From positions 61,355,184 through 61,419,183 of the forward strand of contig CM043942.1 in the NCBI GenBank assembly GCA_014529385.2: 64,000 nt of DNA, written 5' to 3'. Both the position numbers and the translations under genes were made by a program. This DNA comes from Adiantum capillus-veneris (taxonomy: Eukaryota > Streptophyta > Polypodiopsida > Polypodiales > Pteridaceae). The notes under the pieces are model-generated. The model worked only from the letters and a program-made list of their open reading frames with translations. It was not told the DNA's origin and ran no database searches. Of the stretch, positions 20,831-30,966 are shown one piece after another. The first letter of the stretch is position 1. Each line of letters starts with the position of its first letter.

Positions 20831-20882
20831 CATAACACGCAATGGGTAGCTATTCATAAGAGTGAGATGTTTCACTTGAGAG

Positions 20883-21899
20883 TTATTCATTGTAAGAATG
20901 AGACATGTTTACCTGAGATTCATCAAGTAAGTGTATGGGATGCTCTTGATAATGTTTTCTGCCCAATCGTTTCCGACAAATATCTTTCTTATTTGGAGAC
21001 ACCCTACTGTGCTCTATCCAAAATGTAATAATTGTCTGCTTCAATTCCTCCGATAAGGACCCATCATTTCCAGACTTCCTTTTGCATAAGTCGAACTTCA
21101 ATGTACTTGACATAGGATCATTGTCAAGTCTACCCAAATCTGAATATAAATTCCTTGGATGAACATTTAATAGCTTTGCCACTTTATGTAGAGTAACACC
21201 TCTACCTTGGATCCCATTATCATGGAGTAATCCATTCACCAGCATGTTGAATGTGCTTCGTTTTAAAAACATCTCGTCAGCTGATTTTGGAATCTTTAAT
21301 TCCTGTAAGGAGACCTTGAGTGCAAAAATAAGGCCATTTTCACGAAGATACAAATCTTCACAGAATGGAAAGATTCTATCATCATTGAAAACACCTTGAA
21401 GAATTGCATTCTTATCTTCTTTCCCGTAACTATGCAATTGTCTCACAATGTGTTGAACAAAATTCTGAATAGTATGTTGCTTCTTGTCTTCCTTTGTGTG
21501 TACATCGACGTACTCCCTATGACAATCTTCCGCTCCAATGTTGATGCTTGGTTGTACTTGCTTTCTTGCATGACATCGCTTTCTGTACTCACGTTTAGCC
21601 TGTGCTTCATACTTCCTCACTGCAATAATTTCATCCTCATTTAGACAAGCCTTTCTCTTGGAGTGCACCTGCGTATGAATGGTGTCTATTCCATGTGCCT
21701 CATCATAAAATCCATCGTCCACCATCCCGGAACAATTTGCAGTAGTTTGAAATGAATGAAGTCGTACAAAACTTCCTGATTGTAATAGTGAACTGAAATC
21801 TAGTTGTGCTGCATTGTTGAGTTCAAGAAGCTCCATTGCTGCTTGTGAGGAGGTATGAGCTGGAACCAAAGCAAGAGGAAGGGAGTCTCCATCATCCAT
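20883..21899 (-). CDS. Protein of unknown family with HTH-like segment; possible transposase N-terminus
   Basis: A 338-residue frame starting MDDGDSLPLALVPAH. The middle is basic (AQAKREYRKRCHARK). A segment VTLHKVAKLLNVHPRNLYSDL reads like a helix-turn-helix. The C-terminal part FWIEHSRVSPNKKDICRKR and HPIHLLDESQ looks like the region before a catalytic core in some plant transposase-like proteins, but this comes from general impression and not from a match. The frame stops at 20883 without any DDE-like core, so the protein may be truncated or spliced further left. A (GA)n-rich sequence (a CT-rich leader on this strand) lies just upstream. I do not recognise the family. Confidence 0.45.
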   Translation of the reverse strand: MDDGDSLPLALVPAHTSSQAAMELLELNNAAQLDFSSLLQSGSFVRLHSFQTTANCSGMVDDGFYDEAHGIDTIHTQVHSKRKACLNEDEIIAVRKYEAQAKREYRKRCHARKQVQPSINIGAEDCHREYVDVHTKEDKKQHTIQNFVQHIVRQLHSYGKEDKNAILQGVFNDDRIFPFCEDLYLRENGLIFALKVSLQELKIPKSADEMFLKRSTFNMLVNGLLHDNGIQGRGVTLHKVAKLLNVHPRNLYSDLGRLDNDPMSSTLKFDLCKRKSGNDGSLSEELKQTIITFWIEHSRVSPNKKDICRKRLGRKHYQEHPIHLLDESQVNMSHSYNE

Positions 21900-21958
21900 A
21901 TTCTGAACAAGAGAGTAGGAGAGAGAGAGAGATGGAGATGGGCATTGGAGGCCATCTG

Positions 21959-22000
21959 AGAGAGAGAGAGAGAGAGAGAGAAAGGGAGAGAGAGGGAGAG
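21959..22000. repeat. (GA)n tract upstream of the minus-strand ORF
   Basis: GA repeats from 21959 to 21982, continued by GGGAGAG variants to about 22000. On the minus strand this is a CT-rich stretch just before the ORF at 21899, as in many plant 5' leaders. Confidence 0.85.
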
Positions 22001-22127
22001 GTCCACGCGTGCTAACCGCTCCATGTCTTTCAATCCGAGTAGCGGAGTCGTGAAGTCAGTTATCTTACCTATATTCTTTTTAAAATTATTGACTTAAAAG
22101 CCCAGCTATGGTGCCATCCATAGCATC

Positions 22128-22155
22128 ATACTTGGTGTCCATGGACACCAAGTAT
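22128..22155. repeat. Perfect 28-bp palindrome
   Basis: ATACTTGGTGTCCA is followed directly by its reverse complement, centred between 22141 and 22142. The surrounding bases (GGTGCC to the left, AGACACCATTC to the right) extend it imperfectly. No gene is seen from 22060 to 22680. Confidence 0.9.
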
Positions 22156-22679
22156 TTAGACACCATTCTATGCTTTCACCCCAACACAAACAGGTGTTTC
22201 TTGTCCATTATCATCGCCCCTTATCTTTTTTGCATCCATGTTTGTCTCCTTTAAGTGTAATTGGTAGCATAATATTCATTGCATTTTCTTAGTATCAAAT
22301 ATTAAATTCAATGTAATTTTTTGTAACAATCATTTTTCTAGGTTTGAAAATCAAGCAGTCCGACTAAGCTAGTTTGACCAAGCTAGGCGCTAGGGATCTT
22401 CTCTTAATACCATGAGGAATGCCTTCCTAATAATCAATGATTATTTAGGTTCTTAATCTGATTTAGGCAGCATTGTGTGCGATGTACTAGAGCTTTCTAG
22501 TGGGCTTATTCCCTATTGACCTTTAGCTTAAGTGTTATAAAGGGATTTTACTAATGTGATTAGCCTGGGGAGGGTAACAGTGTTATATGACCCTCCAAAG
22601 TTACAAAATTAAAATGATGAAAACGAACAAACAAACAAAAAATAAATAAAAATTAAAGTGCCACAATGTAAAATCTTTC

Positions 22680-23816
22680 ACCCCTGTACCCACCTTTCTT
22701 GGTGGTCTTCTACCAGCCCTTCGTTACCTCACAACAACACTCAGCCACCCCTTATGCGGCTCATGAACTGGCCACTTCTTGGTCTTGCCCATGGCCACAA
22801 AAAACTTCCCAAATTCACCGGGCTTTGCTCTAAGTTTCTACAGACCCTCGGGCATCCCTTCTACAACAACTGGCGGCCATTTGCATCTCCTTCCTCTGAA
22901 GCCGGCCCTCTCAAGGCCCTCCTTAACTCCTGCAACCTTTTTCCCGAGTCCCCCACAATTGGCGGCTTCCCTCTTGCTCACAACCGAGCTTCCCTGTTTG
23001 CGAGGGTCCCCCAATGCAACTTGCGACATCCCCTTTTGTAACAATTGCAGCTCTCGGAGTCCCCCCCCACCTTCAGTGCCAGCTTTTAATGCCATGCAAC
23101 TACCGCGTGCTACAACTGTAGCGCCTTTTTCTTGCATTATTTTTTAAAATACATCTTCCTTGGTGCCGCTTCACACCCTCCGTCATCGCCATTTGTTGTT
23201 GATGCTAGAACCCTTGCCTTGGCTCAAAATACTCCACCACTTGAGCTGCCATCCTAGCCATCTTTCACACCCCCCGATTGTCGAGATTAAAAACCTTATC
23301 CTTAGCTCCTCATCATCCCCGCTTAAAGTTCTTCCCTGCATGAAGCTTTATAAAAACAAGCATTTCTCACGCTGATAACCATATGGCACCAACCGGATAT
23401 AGTTCTTTTCGCACAATGTATCTCGGATGAAAAGCATCACACCAGGAAATTAGGAATGGCATGATTACCATGACCGTTGACAAATTGGAGACACCATAAC
23501 CCTTGATTGGAGAGCTGCTAACCATTGAGCTTCATCCATCCAGAGAGCTTTGACACCTCCAAAATAGTGAAAACATTCAACATAGTACATATCATGGCAC
23601 TAGCTAACGGTGACATCCAACCACTTCGACACTTCTAGGTATCCCGACTAGTTGAGCTTGAAAACCACCTGTGGTCTGTTAAAATCCACATTTGACATAC
23701 ACTTCCCGGCAGTGCCGACCGTACCTTGCATCAAGCAGTCGCACAAGTACTATACCACCCAGCTATTATCTTTCATGTACCTGCTTCAAGCTTCTCCTTG
23801 GGTCGACAATGTTTAC
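22680..23816 (-). repeat. 1.14-kb dispersed repeat, copy A (possible LTR or leader)
   Basis: It matches 31638-32784 in the same orientation over nearly its whole length, with substitutions and small indels. On the minus strand the copy begins TGTCGACCC. The two copies flank the gag relic at 30.0-31.0 kb and could be the LTRs of that element; they could also be its long leader. The short Pro/Leu-rich ORFs inside are not conserved between the copies. Confidence 0.75.
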
Positions 23817-24328
23817 CTACATCATCATTGCCCAACCCCTAGTTCAGCATTTATGCTCAACCACTGCATTATTTAGGTACAATATGATTGCATAAGATAA
23901 GATAGTATAGACAATAGCTATATAATGAGATGATATAAAAAAAGATGATATATAGTATGTTCATAAAGCAGAAAGAGATAGAGAGAGATATCATTGGCTG
24001 CAACACCCTCTTGGGTCAAATGGAAAGCCATAGGCTCCCCTACACATGATGTAAACTCCACCTGGATCGAACTGGCGACATTGACCACTACCATCTGATT
24101 GGAAACCACTCTTATCATGTGCCCTTAATACATTGGCAACTGCAATCATAAAATTGCATATCACATCTCCACAATACTTGCTAGCTGCAACCTATATCCA
24201 ACAATGATCTTCATACACACGAGCAACATCCCCATCAATGTGAGGGACTCCTACATCTTTGGCCACCACACCAATATCCACTGAAGAGGTCTTCATATCA
24301 TAACCTCCTTGCAAAGAGCATAGTATCT
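23817..24328. other. No gene recognised; left flank of the copia 2 insertion
   Basis: About 500 bases without a recognisable coding region. It is part of the element into which the young copia inserted. Joining 24333 to 29516 restores a continuous minus-strand stretch with some open frame, but no known domain. Confidence 0.5.
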
Positions 24329-24333
24329 GGCAT

Positions 24334-24560
24334 TGTTGGAATTAGGGTTGCATAGAAACACACACAGCTTGGAGAAGACGAAGGAAGCTCAAGGCACACA
24401 ATAGAGAGTATGTTACTTAGTGTGCAATGGAAAGATAGATAGCCCTAGAGTGATGGGCGTATATACAATGCACGGGGGAAAAAACCTCCTAAAGAGGGAA
24501 AAAATGCCCCGGCGGTCCTAGTGTGTTCACACACATCACTACCACATGTATATGGTAACA
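24334..24560 (-). repeat. 3' LTR of copia element 2
   Basis: It is identical to 29284-29510 except for one base by eye. It is followed to the left by the GGCAT target duplication. Confidence 0.96.
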
Positions 24561-24573
24561 AATCCCCCCTGGA
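24561..24573 (-). other. Polypurine tract of copia element 2
   Basis: The minus strand reads CCAGGGGGGATT directly before the 3' LTR. Confidence 0.75.
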
Positions 24574-24635
24574 GTGATGCGGTGAATGAGAGCTGGCACA
24601 TGAGTAAAGGGAAGTGCCATGCCCTGAGGACAGGA

Positions 24636-26627
24636 TCAGTCCACAAAGGGGAGTAAGCCCAAAGCTTTGCGGAAAGCTTCAAGCTTCTCACGAGACAATG
24701 CCTTTGTGAAAAGATCTGCAAGGTTTTCCTGTGTTGGCACATAAGCCAAGTTGATCTCTCCTGCTGAGAGCCTCTCCCTGACATAGTGGTAATGCACCTC
24801 AATGTGCTTTGTGCGAGCATGAAAAACTGGGTTCCTCGCAACTGCCAATGCGCTCTGACTGTCAGTGTAGATAGTGTTGGCAGTGTCCTGTCCAACACCC
24901 AAGTCAGCCATAAGGCGTCTGAGCCATACACACTCAACCGTAGCTGTGAAGACTGCCCTGTACTCAGCCTCACAACTCGAAGTGGCCACAGTAGGTTGAT
25001 TCTTGCTCAACCATGATATACATGAACTGCCAAGCATGAAACAAAAACCACTTGTGGACATTCGCGTGTCAAAACAACCAGCCCAATATGAGTCCGAAAA
25101 AGCATGTAAGTCTGGCGGCAATGATCCCCCCTTGGGACAAAACAAGCCAAGATGTAAAGTGCCACTAAGGTAGCGGAAAATCCTCTTGACATCCTGCCAA
25201 TGCTTAGACCCTGGGCTATGCATAAATCTGCTGACCTGCGAGACTGCAAACTGAATATCTGGCCTCGTGTTGCATACATAAATGAGGCAGCCCACAGCAG
25301 TTTGGTAAAGAGTGACATCAGCAGGATCGCCAGCATCATGTAGACTCAACTTCAAACCTGTTTCCATGGGAGTGGCAATAGGTTTGCAATCCTCAAGTCC
25401 AAACTTATATAGCAATGTCTCTATGTAACTTTTCTGACACAAGGCAATACCACCATCACACTGCTTAAACGGTATACCCAAGTAATGATGCAACAGCCCC
25501 AAATCTTTCCTCTTGAAAGTAGCATTCAAATCAGCCTTAAATTCAGCAATATGTCTATCATTTGGTCCAGTGATCAGCAAATCATCAACATAAAGAACCA
25601 CAATGAGAAATACATCATCCTCGCGCTTTACATACAATGTGCTTTCTGTTGGACTGTTACGAAAGCCTCGTTTAACCAAATGAGTGTCAGCTTTCTCATA
25701 CCAAGCACGAGGAGATTGCTTCAACCCATACAAAGCCTTCTTACATTTGCACACTTTGTCCTCTTGTCTTTTTATGACAAAACCGCGAGGCTGCGTTACA
25801 TAAACTTCCTCAAATATGTCACCATTCAAGAAAGCAGTAACAATGTCTGATTGATGTACATCCCAACCAAAATGAGCTGCCAATGCACATAGAAAACGCA
25901 CAGTAGTCATACGACAAGTGGGAGCAAAAGTCTCGTCATAATCTATTCCTTTTTGTTGTGCATAACCCTTTGCAACAAGTCGAGCCTTATGGCGATCGAT
26001 CTCACCATCCGGCTTGCGTTTCAACTTGTAAACCCACTTCGTACCAATGGCCTTTTTGCCAGGAGGCAAATCACATAAAGTCCATGTGTCATTCTCTATA
26101 AGTGCATCATATTCTGATTTCATGGCAGCAATCCAATTTTCTGAATTATGTGCTTCATCAAAAGACAGAGGCTCCTCAACATCATGTAAACTAGACACAG
26201 CCAAAGCATAACAATCTGATGCATAAGATGCATGGCGAGAGCCTGAACGAGTACGACTAGATAAAGGTGCATCCAATTTACTGTCACGCAAAGTGTGCAC
26301 CAGCCATTTTGGCATACCTCTAGCCTGCTCATTTTCAGCCCTTTCCTCATCAAGTACATCATGTACATCTGCATCAGTAATAGGCTGTTCTAAAACATTT
26401 TCAGAAACCCCCATAGGCTGTACATTTGCCTCATTGGAACTTACATTCGTATTTCCACCACTGAAAAGAGGCAACAAAGTGTCATAAATGTCCTGTGAGC
26501 TTACATTACTGTCTCTAGTACATGACAGCAAGGGCTGAACAGAATCTTCCACAAACACTACATCCCGTGAAACCAGAATACGTTTTGTTTGCGGATGATA
26601 CAACCTGTAACCTTTGCTTTCAGCACT
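24636..26627 (-). CDS. Copia 2 reverse transcriptase-RNase H ORF
   Basis: In the same frame as the previous ORF, after the TAA stop. The reverse transcriptase has TKWVYKLKRKPDGE, RLVAKGYAQQKGIDY, TAFLNGDIFEEVYV and the catalytic LYVDDLLITG. RNase H has FSDSYWAGC, SSCEAEYRA, TDSQSALAVARN and HIEVHYHYV. It ends ALSREKLEAFRKALG and stops at 24636. Apart from the upstream stop this half looks intact and could be translated only by readthrough or restart. Confidence 0.93.
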   Translation of the reverse strand, partial: SAESKGYRLYHPQTKRILVSRDVVFVEDSVQPLLSCTRDSNVSSQDIYDTLLPLFSGGNTNVSSNEANVQPMGVSENVLEQPITDADVHDVLDEERAENEQARGMPKWLVHTLRDSKLDAPLSSRTRSGSRHASYASDCYALAVSSLHDVEEPLSFDEAHNSENWIAAMKSEYDALIENDTWTLCDLPPGKKAIGTKWVYKLKRKPDGEIDRHKARLVAKGYAQQKGIDYDETFAPTCRMTTVRFLCALAAHFGWDVHQSDIVTAFLNGDIFEEVYVTQPRGFVIKRQEDKVCKCKKALYGLKQSPRAWYEKADTHLVKRGFRNSPTESTLYVKREDDVFLIVVLYVDDLLITGPNDRHIAEFKADLNATFKRKDLGLLHHYLGIPFKQCDGGIALCQKSYIETLLYKFGLEDCKPIATPMETGLKLSLHDAGDPADVTLYQTAVGCLIYVCNTRPDIQFAVSQVSRFMHSPGSKHWQDVKRIFRYLSGTLHLGLFCPKGGSLPPDLHAFSDSYWAGCFDTRMSTSGFCFMLGSSCISWLSKNQPTVATSSCEAEYRAVFTATVECVWLRRLMADLGVGQDTANTIYTDSQSALAVARNPVFHARTKHIEVHYHYVRERLSAGEINLAYVPTQENLADLFTKALSREKLEAFRKALGLLPFVD

Positions 26628-28241
26628 TTAACCAACAAAAATACATTTGACAGCCTTATCATCCAATTTTCTGCGCTGCACTTGTGGCACCAAAGCATAT
26701 GCCAAACAGCCAAAAACACGCATGTGCTCAATAGAAGGTTTTCTATCATGCCATGCTTCATATGGAGTAATAGACTGCAAAGCTTTCGTAGGACACCTGT
26801 TATGTACATAAGTGGCACACATGATGGCCTCAAGCCAAAAAGAATGCGGCAAAGCTTGACTTTTGACCATACATCGTGCCATTTCCGTTAGTGACCTGTT
26901 TTTCCTCTCAACAACACCATTTTGCTGAGGTGTATAAGGCACTGTACATTGGTGTTTTATCCCACGACTAGCCAGAAATGCATTAAATTCATGAGACATA
27001 TGCTCCCCCCCTCGATCGGAACGGAGGGTGCCCATAGTACATTTTAAGACATTTTCAGCCATAGCCAAAAATTGTTTGAAGCACATAAAAACTTCGGACT
27101 TCGCTTTAAGCAGAAATACCCATGCATGCGTGGAGTAATCATCAATGAAAGTCACGAAGTACAGGTAATTGCCCAAGGACGGAGTTTGCATGAGCCCACA
27201 AACATCACTATGCACAAGTTGCAACCTGCATGTGGCCCTAACTGAACCATCCTTTGGAAACTTCGAACGCTGCATTTTACCCAGAATACAGCCTTCACAA
27301 ACATGTTTGACAGGTGCTTCAAGAGGCGGCAAAGAAGCAACCATATCCGATTTCTGCAAACGTAGCAAATTGGCAAAATTCAGATGACCAAAACGTGCAT
27401 GCCAAAGTTTTGCATCTGAAATAGCCCTCGAATCTGCAACAGCATTTGCAAAATTTTGTCCACACTTGTCATACAAAGTGAGCTTATACAGCCCACGGCA
27501 CAAAAGCCCAGATGCAACAATTTCATCACCAAAACTGAGATCATGAACTGTACATCTGTCATCCACAAATTTGACTACAAGTCCAAGTCTAGCAAGTGCG
27601 GATACAGACAAGAGATTCTTCTTGATCCCAGGTACATAAAGTGCATCAACAAGTGTGAAGGAACTGCCATTAGCAGCAGTGAGCACAATCTTTCCAACTC
27701 CCTGAACTGGATAAGAGGCGTTGTTGGCACAAGTGACTGAATTCCCATGAGGGACAGACTTGAGAGAGGTAAACAATTCACGCTGCGAGGTAATGTGCTT
27801 TGTAGCACCACTGTCGAAATACCACACATGTGAATCTGCAGCAACTGACAAGCATGCATCATGGACAGCAGGATTGTAAGTGCACTCTGCGCTAAAAGCC
27901 CATTCTGCATCAACATCAGCATCACAATCTCCTTTCACAGAAGACTCAACAATGACTGCATTTGTAGTGGAACCACCATTTGCAGTGGAACCACCCTCTT
28001 TCTTCTTAGCCTCTTTGGCCTTCAACTTAGGACACGACTTGATCAAGTGATCATTGGCTTTACAATAAAGGCAACGCATCTTCTTTTTGCCCTTATCACC
28101 AGAATTGCCAGACGAAGTGCTGCCACCAGAAGCATTAGGAACAGAATTTTTGCCACTCGCAGCAGAACCATAAGAAGTGGCTGCATTACTATTACCACCC
28201 TTTCTTTGAGAAGCAATAAAAGCCTGTTCAACTGACGCTGC
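26628..28241 (-). CDS. Copia 2 zinc knuckle, protease and integrase ORF
   Basis: Read from the open codons after the TAG near 28241. The CCHC motif CLYCKANDHLIKSC begins at 28073. The protease site is YFDSGATKHITS. The pre-integrase motif has HARFGHLNF and CEGCILGKMQR. The integrase triad is HSDVCGL, SDRGGEH and NGVVERKN. The frame stops at TAA 26628-26630 within the region that joins integrase to reverse transcriptase (FVG just before), then goes on in the same frame. The catalytic residues seen are intact. Confidence 0.92.
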   Translation of the reverse strand, partial: AASVEQAFIASQRKGGNSNAATSYGSAASGKNSVPNASGGSTSSGNSGDKGKKKMRCLYCKANDHLIKSCPKLKAKEAKKKEGGSTANGGSTTNAVIVESSVKGDCDADVDAEWAFSAECTYNPAVHDACLSVAADSHVWYFDSGATKHITSQRELFTSLKSVPHGNSVTCANNASYPVQGVGKIVLTAANGSSFTLVDALYVPGIKKNLLSVSALARLGLVVKFVDDRCTVHDLSFGDEIVASGLLCRGLYKLTLYDKCGQNFANAVADSRAISDAKLWHARFGHLNFANLLRLQKSDMVASLPPLEAPVKHVCEGCILGKMQRSKFPKDGSVRATCRLQLVHSDVCGLMQTPSLGNYLYFVTFIDDYSTHAWVFLLKAKSEVFMCFKQFLAMAENVLKCTMGTLRSDRGGEHMSHEFNAFLASRGIKHQCTVPYTPQQNGVVERKNRSLTEMARCMVKSQALPHSFWLEAIMCATYVHNRCPTKALQSITPYEAWHDRKPSIEHMRVFGCLAYALVPQVQRRKLDDKAVKCIFVG

Positions 28242-28249
28242 CTAGTCCT

Positions 28250-28921
28250 GTTTTTTCTAGAAAGTGACTCTTGCAACAGCAATGTGCATAATGCATCAAA
28301 CTTGACAACTTCAGGATTTCCTTGGGTCATGAGTCTCCAAGTACTAGCAAAAGTCTGGTAGGAATCTGGTAAGGCATCAAGAACAGTCTGCACAAGGGAA
28401 CTGTCCGAAATGACTTCACCTGCAGGAATGAGTTGCTCATTGATATCCTTGACACTAGCAAGGAAAGTGTCCATATCATCTTCCTCATGCATATTCTTCG
28501 ACTCTAGCTCTTTACGCAGCAAAGCAATTTTAGCCTCATTGCGGCTTGCATAAAGACCTGCTAGAATATCCCAAGCCTGTTTTGCAGATTTTGCTGAACG
28601 GATGTGAGGAATAATGGTGCGCTTCACAGACAATGCAATCAATGCATGAGCCTGCGCATCCTTAACATCCCAACGAGCTTGTTCTGACGTAGGCAAAACA
28701 ACTCTAACAGCTGCAATCCTTGCAGCAAGACCTGCAACATCCTCAACATCGCCTACATCTTCAGAACCAGGACGTACATCAATGCCCTGCACAATGTTCC
28801 AGACACCTTTTGACACAAGAACATGTTGCATCATATAAGCCCACATAGGGTAGTTGTCCCCATCCAACCTGTCCTCAGCAGCAAACATCTTGAACACATC
28901 TGTGTTGTTGTTGTCAGCCAT
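28250..28921 (-). pseudogene. Gag of copia element 2, frame-broken
   Basis: The start is chosen at 28921 (MADNNNTDVFKMF) because the same start recurs in the truncated relative at 56618; an upstream in-frame Met at 28981 also exists. The sequence shows LDGDNYPMWAYMM, AKQAWDILAGLY and LLRKELESKNM, typical of copia Gag. At the T-run 28251-28256 the frame changes by one base, and the continuing frame then meets TAG at 28242-28244. The distal part (about 28240-28080, Ser/Gly/Asn-rich) is open in the frame leading into the CCHC knuckle. Confidence 0.88.
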
Positions 28922-28982
28922 GGTAAATGCTGCACCTGATGTGAAAACTGCCCGAAAACAGGAGAAATGGAGCGGGAACAAC

Positions 28983-29000
28983 TTGTGCTATATAGCACAA
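28983..29000. repeat. 18-bp palindrome in the copia 2 leader
   Basis: TTGTGCTATATAGCACAA is a perfect palindrome between the primer site and the Gag start. Its core is the same 14-bp unit that fills the arrays at 9.7-10.1 and 15.7-16.2 kb. Confidence 0.9.
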
Positions 29001-29269
29001 ACCGTAGAAGACTATAAGGCACCTGTTATGTAGAAAACGGCACTCACAGAAAATCTTCACAAAATGACGAAATAGCCTGTGCAGTACTGCCCGTAGTGGA
29101 AACGGAGGCCGAAATGAGCCCAAATCAAAATTCTGAGCAGACCAAGCTCTTCGAGCTTACCCAAAATATTTATGGACCTGCGAACGCTCGCCAAAGCTCA
29201 CTGAAATCGGAGAAAGTGAGCAGGCGTGTGCTGGAGCAGCTAGCGACTAAGCCCGGGAGGACGTGACCT

Positions 29270-29281
29270 GCTCTGATACCA
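29270..29281 (-). other. Primer binding site of copia element 2
   Basis: The minus strand reads TGGTATCAGAGC, complementary to the 3' end of initiator methionine tRNA. Confidence 0.95.
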
Positions 29282-29283
29282 AT

Positions 29284-29510
29284 TGTTGGAATTAGGGTTG
29301 CAGAGAAACACACACAGCTTGGAGAAGACGAAGGAAGCTCAAGGCACACAATAGAGAGTATGTTACTTAGTGTGCAATGGAAAGATAGATAGCCCTAGAG
29401 TGATGGGCGTATATACAATGCACGGGGGAAAAAACCTCCTAAAGAGGGAAAAAATGCCCCGGCGGTCCTAGTGTGTTCACACACATCACTACCACATGTA
29501 TATGGTAACA
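29284..29510 (-). repeat. 5' LTR of copia element 2
   Basis: On the minus strand it begins TGTTACCATATACATGTGG and ends CCCTAATTCCAACA. It is followed two bases later by the primer binding site. Confidence 0.96.
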
Positions 29511-29515
29511 GGCAT

Positions 29516-30030
29516 ACAGCTTGCTGAAAAGAAATCCTCAAAAGCATAACCATCAACTAACTGGCACAAACTTGTTTGCACATAGCCTAGTTGTCTCTTG
29601 CCATCAGTCCCAAGTCCATAGATCCGCCCTCGTTGACAGTTTTATCCTCTATTTATTTTTTTGCATTCCAAACCTCATTGTCTACTTCGACATCACACAA
29701 AGTCTCAGAAAAATCACATGGGCTTCTTCTTCTTACACTGGAGGAGGTGCAAGGCCTTGCTTAATCTGCATCCTGGCCATAGCTTTAGCAACAGCACTTG
29801 TGAATCTTCATCTATACCAACCACTGGCTCATCAAACCCCCAATCAACTTCATCCTCAGAGCTTCTCTCTACAGGCGGCAGGGCCTCACCGTCCCAAGAC
29901 ATGAGAGAAGGCTACCCAACCCCTTGGTCTTGGACATCATTCAATTTTGCCTCGACTACTTGAGCAACTTCCAGCTGTGTATCTGCTTCTACAATTGGAG
30001 CGTCTGACACTTGCATAGTCGGCTTGATCT
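29516..30030. other. Right flank of copia 2, no domain recognised
   Basis: About 500 bases of the older minus-strand element. The minus strand has an open stretch reading GRIYGLGTDGKRQLGYVQTS around 29560-29630, possibly a downstream part of the same element's polyprotein. I cannot assign a domain. Confidence 0.35.
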
Positions 30031-30033
30031 CCT

Positions 30034-30966
30034 CTACCACACCTGATGATCTTTACCCTCTACTGACACCTGAGAACCAACGGCATCTTTTGTCTCTTCT
30101 TCATGCAGATCCTTGTTTATGCACCTTTCATCCTCACGGATGAGATCCTCCTTTGTAGGCATGGGTGTATAACACATAGGGGGCACTGACGAAACACAAT
30201 ACGGAATAGAGCTTACCCATGGAGAACTCGCAACTATTGCATGTTGGCAATCATGAACAGCTTTTACTTGCACTACATGTTGCGAGGTTGTCAAAACAAA
30301 AGCATAATCACTAAGCTTCAATAAACCCATCTCCAACTTCTTCTTCATCTTTCTACTCTTCACTTTGGCGACATATACTGCATCCTCATAGGCCTCTGCA
30401 CCAGCAAACTCTACCTTCTCTCAAATCTTGGGATGTAAGCACTCCAAAAATCTCTCTAATTTGAAGTAGTCGTTGCCTCGAGACTGTGTAGCAGCTTCTA
30501 ATTGCTGCCAAATATCTTCAAATTGTTTAAAAAAAGTTACAAACTCACCATTTATATCTTGCTTCAAAACCTTCAATTTTGCATCCACTTCTGGAAGCCA
30601 AATCCTTTGCTTGAAGTCTTGGATAAACCGAGCTCGAACCACCTTCCATGACTACCGATCGGGAACTTCCAACCCTTCGAACCAAGCTTTGGCCTTCTCT
30701 CGCATCACCAGCGGCATAGCCCTTGACTTGTGTTTGTCGGTCACCATCCGTATTGACAACATCTAGAGCTCCACATCTAACATCCAATCTTCAGCATCTT
30801 GTTCACCAGAGAACACTGAGTCACAATCTGGCACCATGTTATTGACCCACGCCATCACTTGACTGATCAGTGTGATCCTCAGTGGGGGCACCACAAGATG
30901 GAAAGGGGGAAATGGCAAAACACCGGCACACTCAGTGAATGCCTTTCTATAGCCCAACAATTCCAC
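30034..30966 (-). pseudogene. Gag relic of a minus-strand LTR element
   Basis: Two frames together read as a retrotransposon Gag core. They run from FSGEQDAEDWMLDVEL (about 30815-30765), through a frame-broken middle that contains KAKAWFEGLEVP in a third frame, to ARFIQDFKQRIWLPEVD and NDYFKLERFLECLHPKI (about 30642-30424), then KKLEMGLLKLSDYAFVL (30350-30300). Gag would form the particle. No protease or reverse transcriptase of the same element is visible to the left, where the young copia has inserted. Confidence 0.6.

Larger units (their letters stand above)
24334..29510 (-). mobile_element. Young Ty1/copia retrotransposon with target duplication
   Basis: Two 227-bp LTRs (24334-24560 and 29284-29510) differ by a single base (T at 24352 against G at 29302, by my reading), so the insertion is recent. 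GGCAT occurs on both sides (24329-24333 and 29511-29515) as the target duplication. On the minus strand the order is LTR, primer site, Gag, protease, integrase, reverse transcriptase, RNase H, purine tract, LTR. Gag and pol carry a frame change and two stops, so it cannot make a full polyprotein by itself. Confidence 0.96.

Noticed and set aside
22658-23147. Pro/Leu/Ser-rich ORFs of 122 and 127 residues
   Set aside because: They lie in a dispersed repeat whose second copy at 31.65 kb does not keep the same frame.
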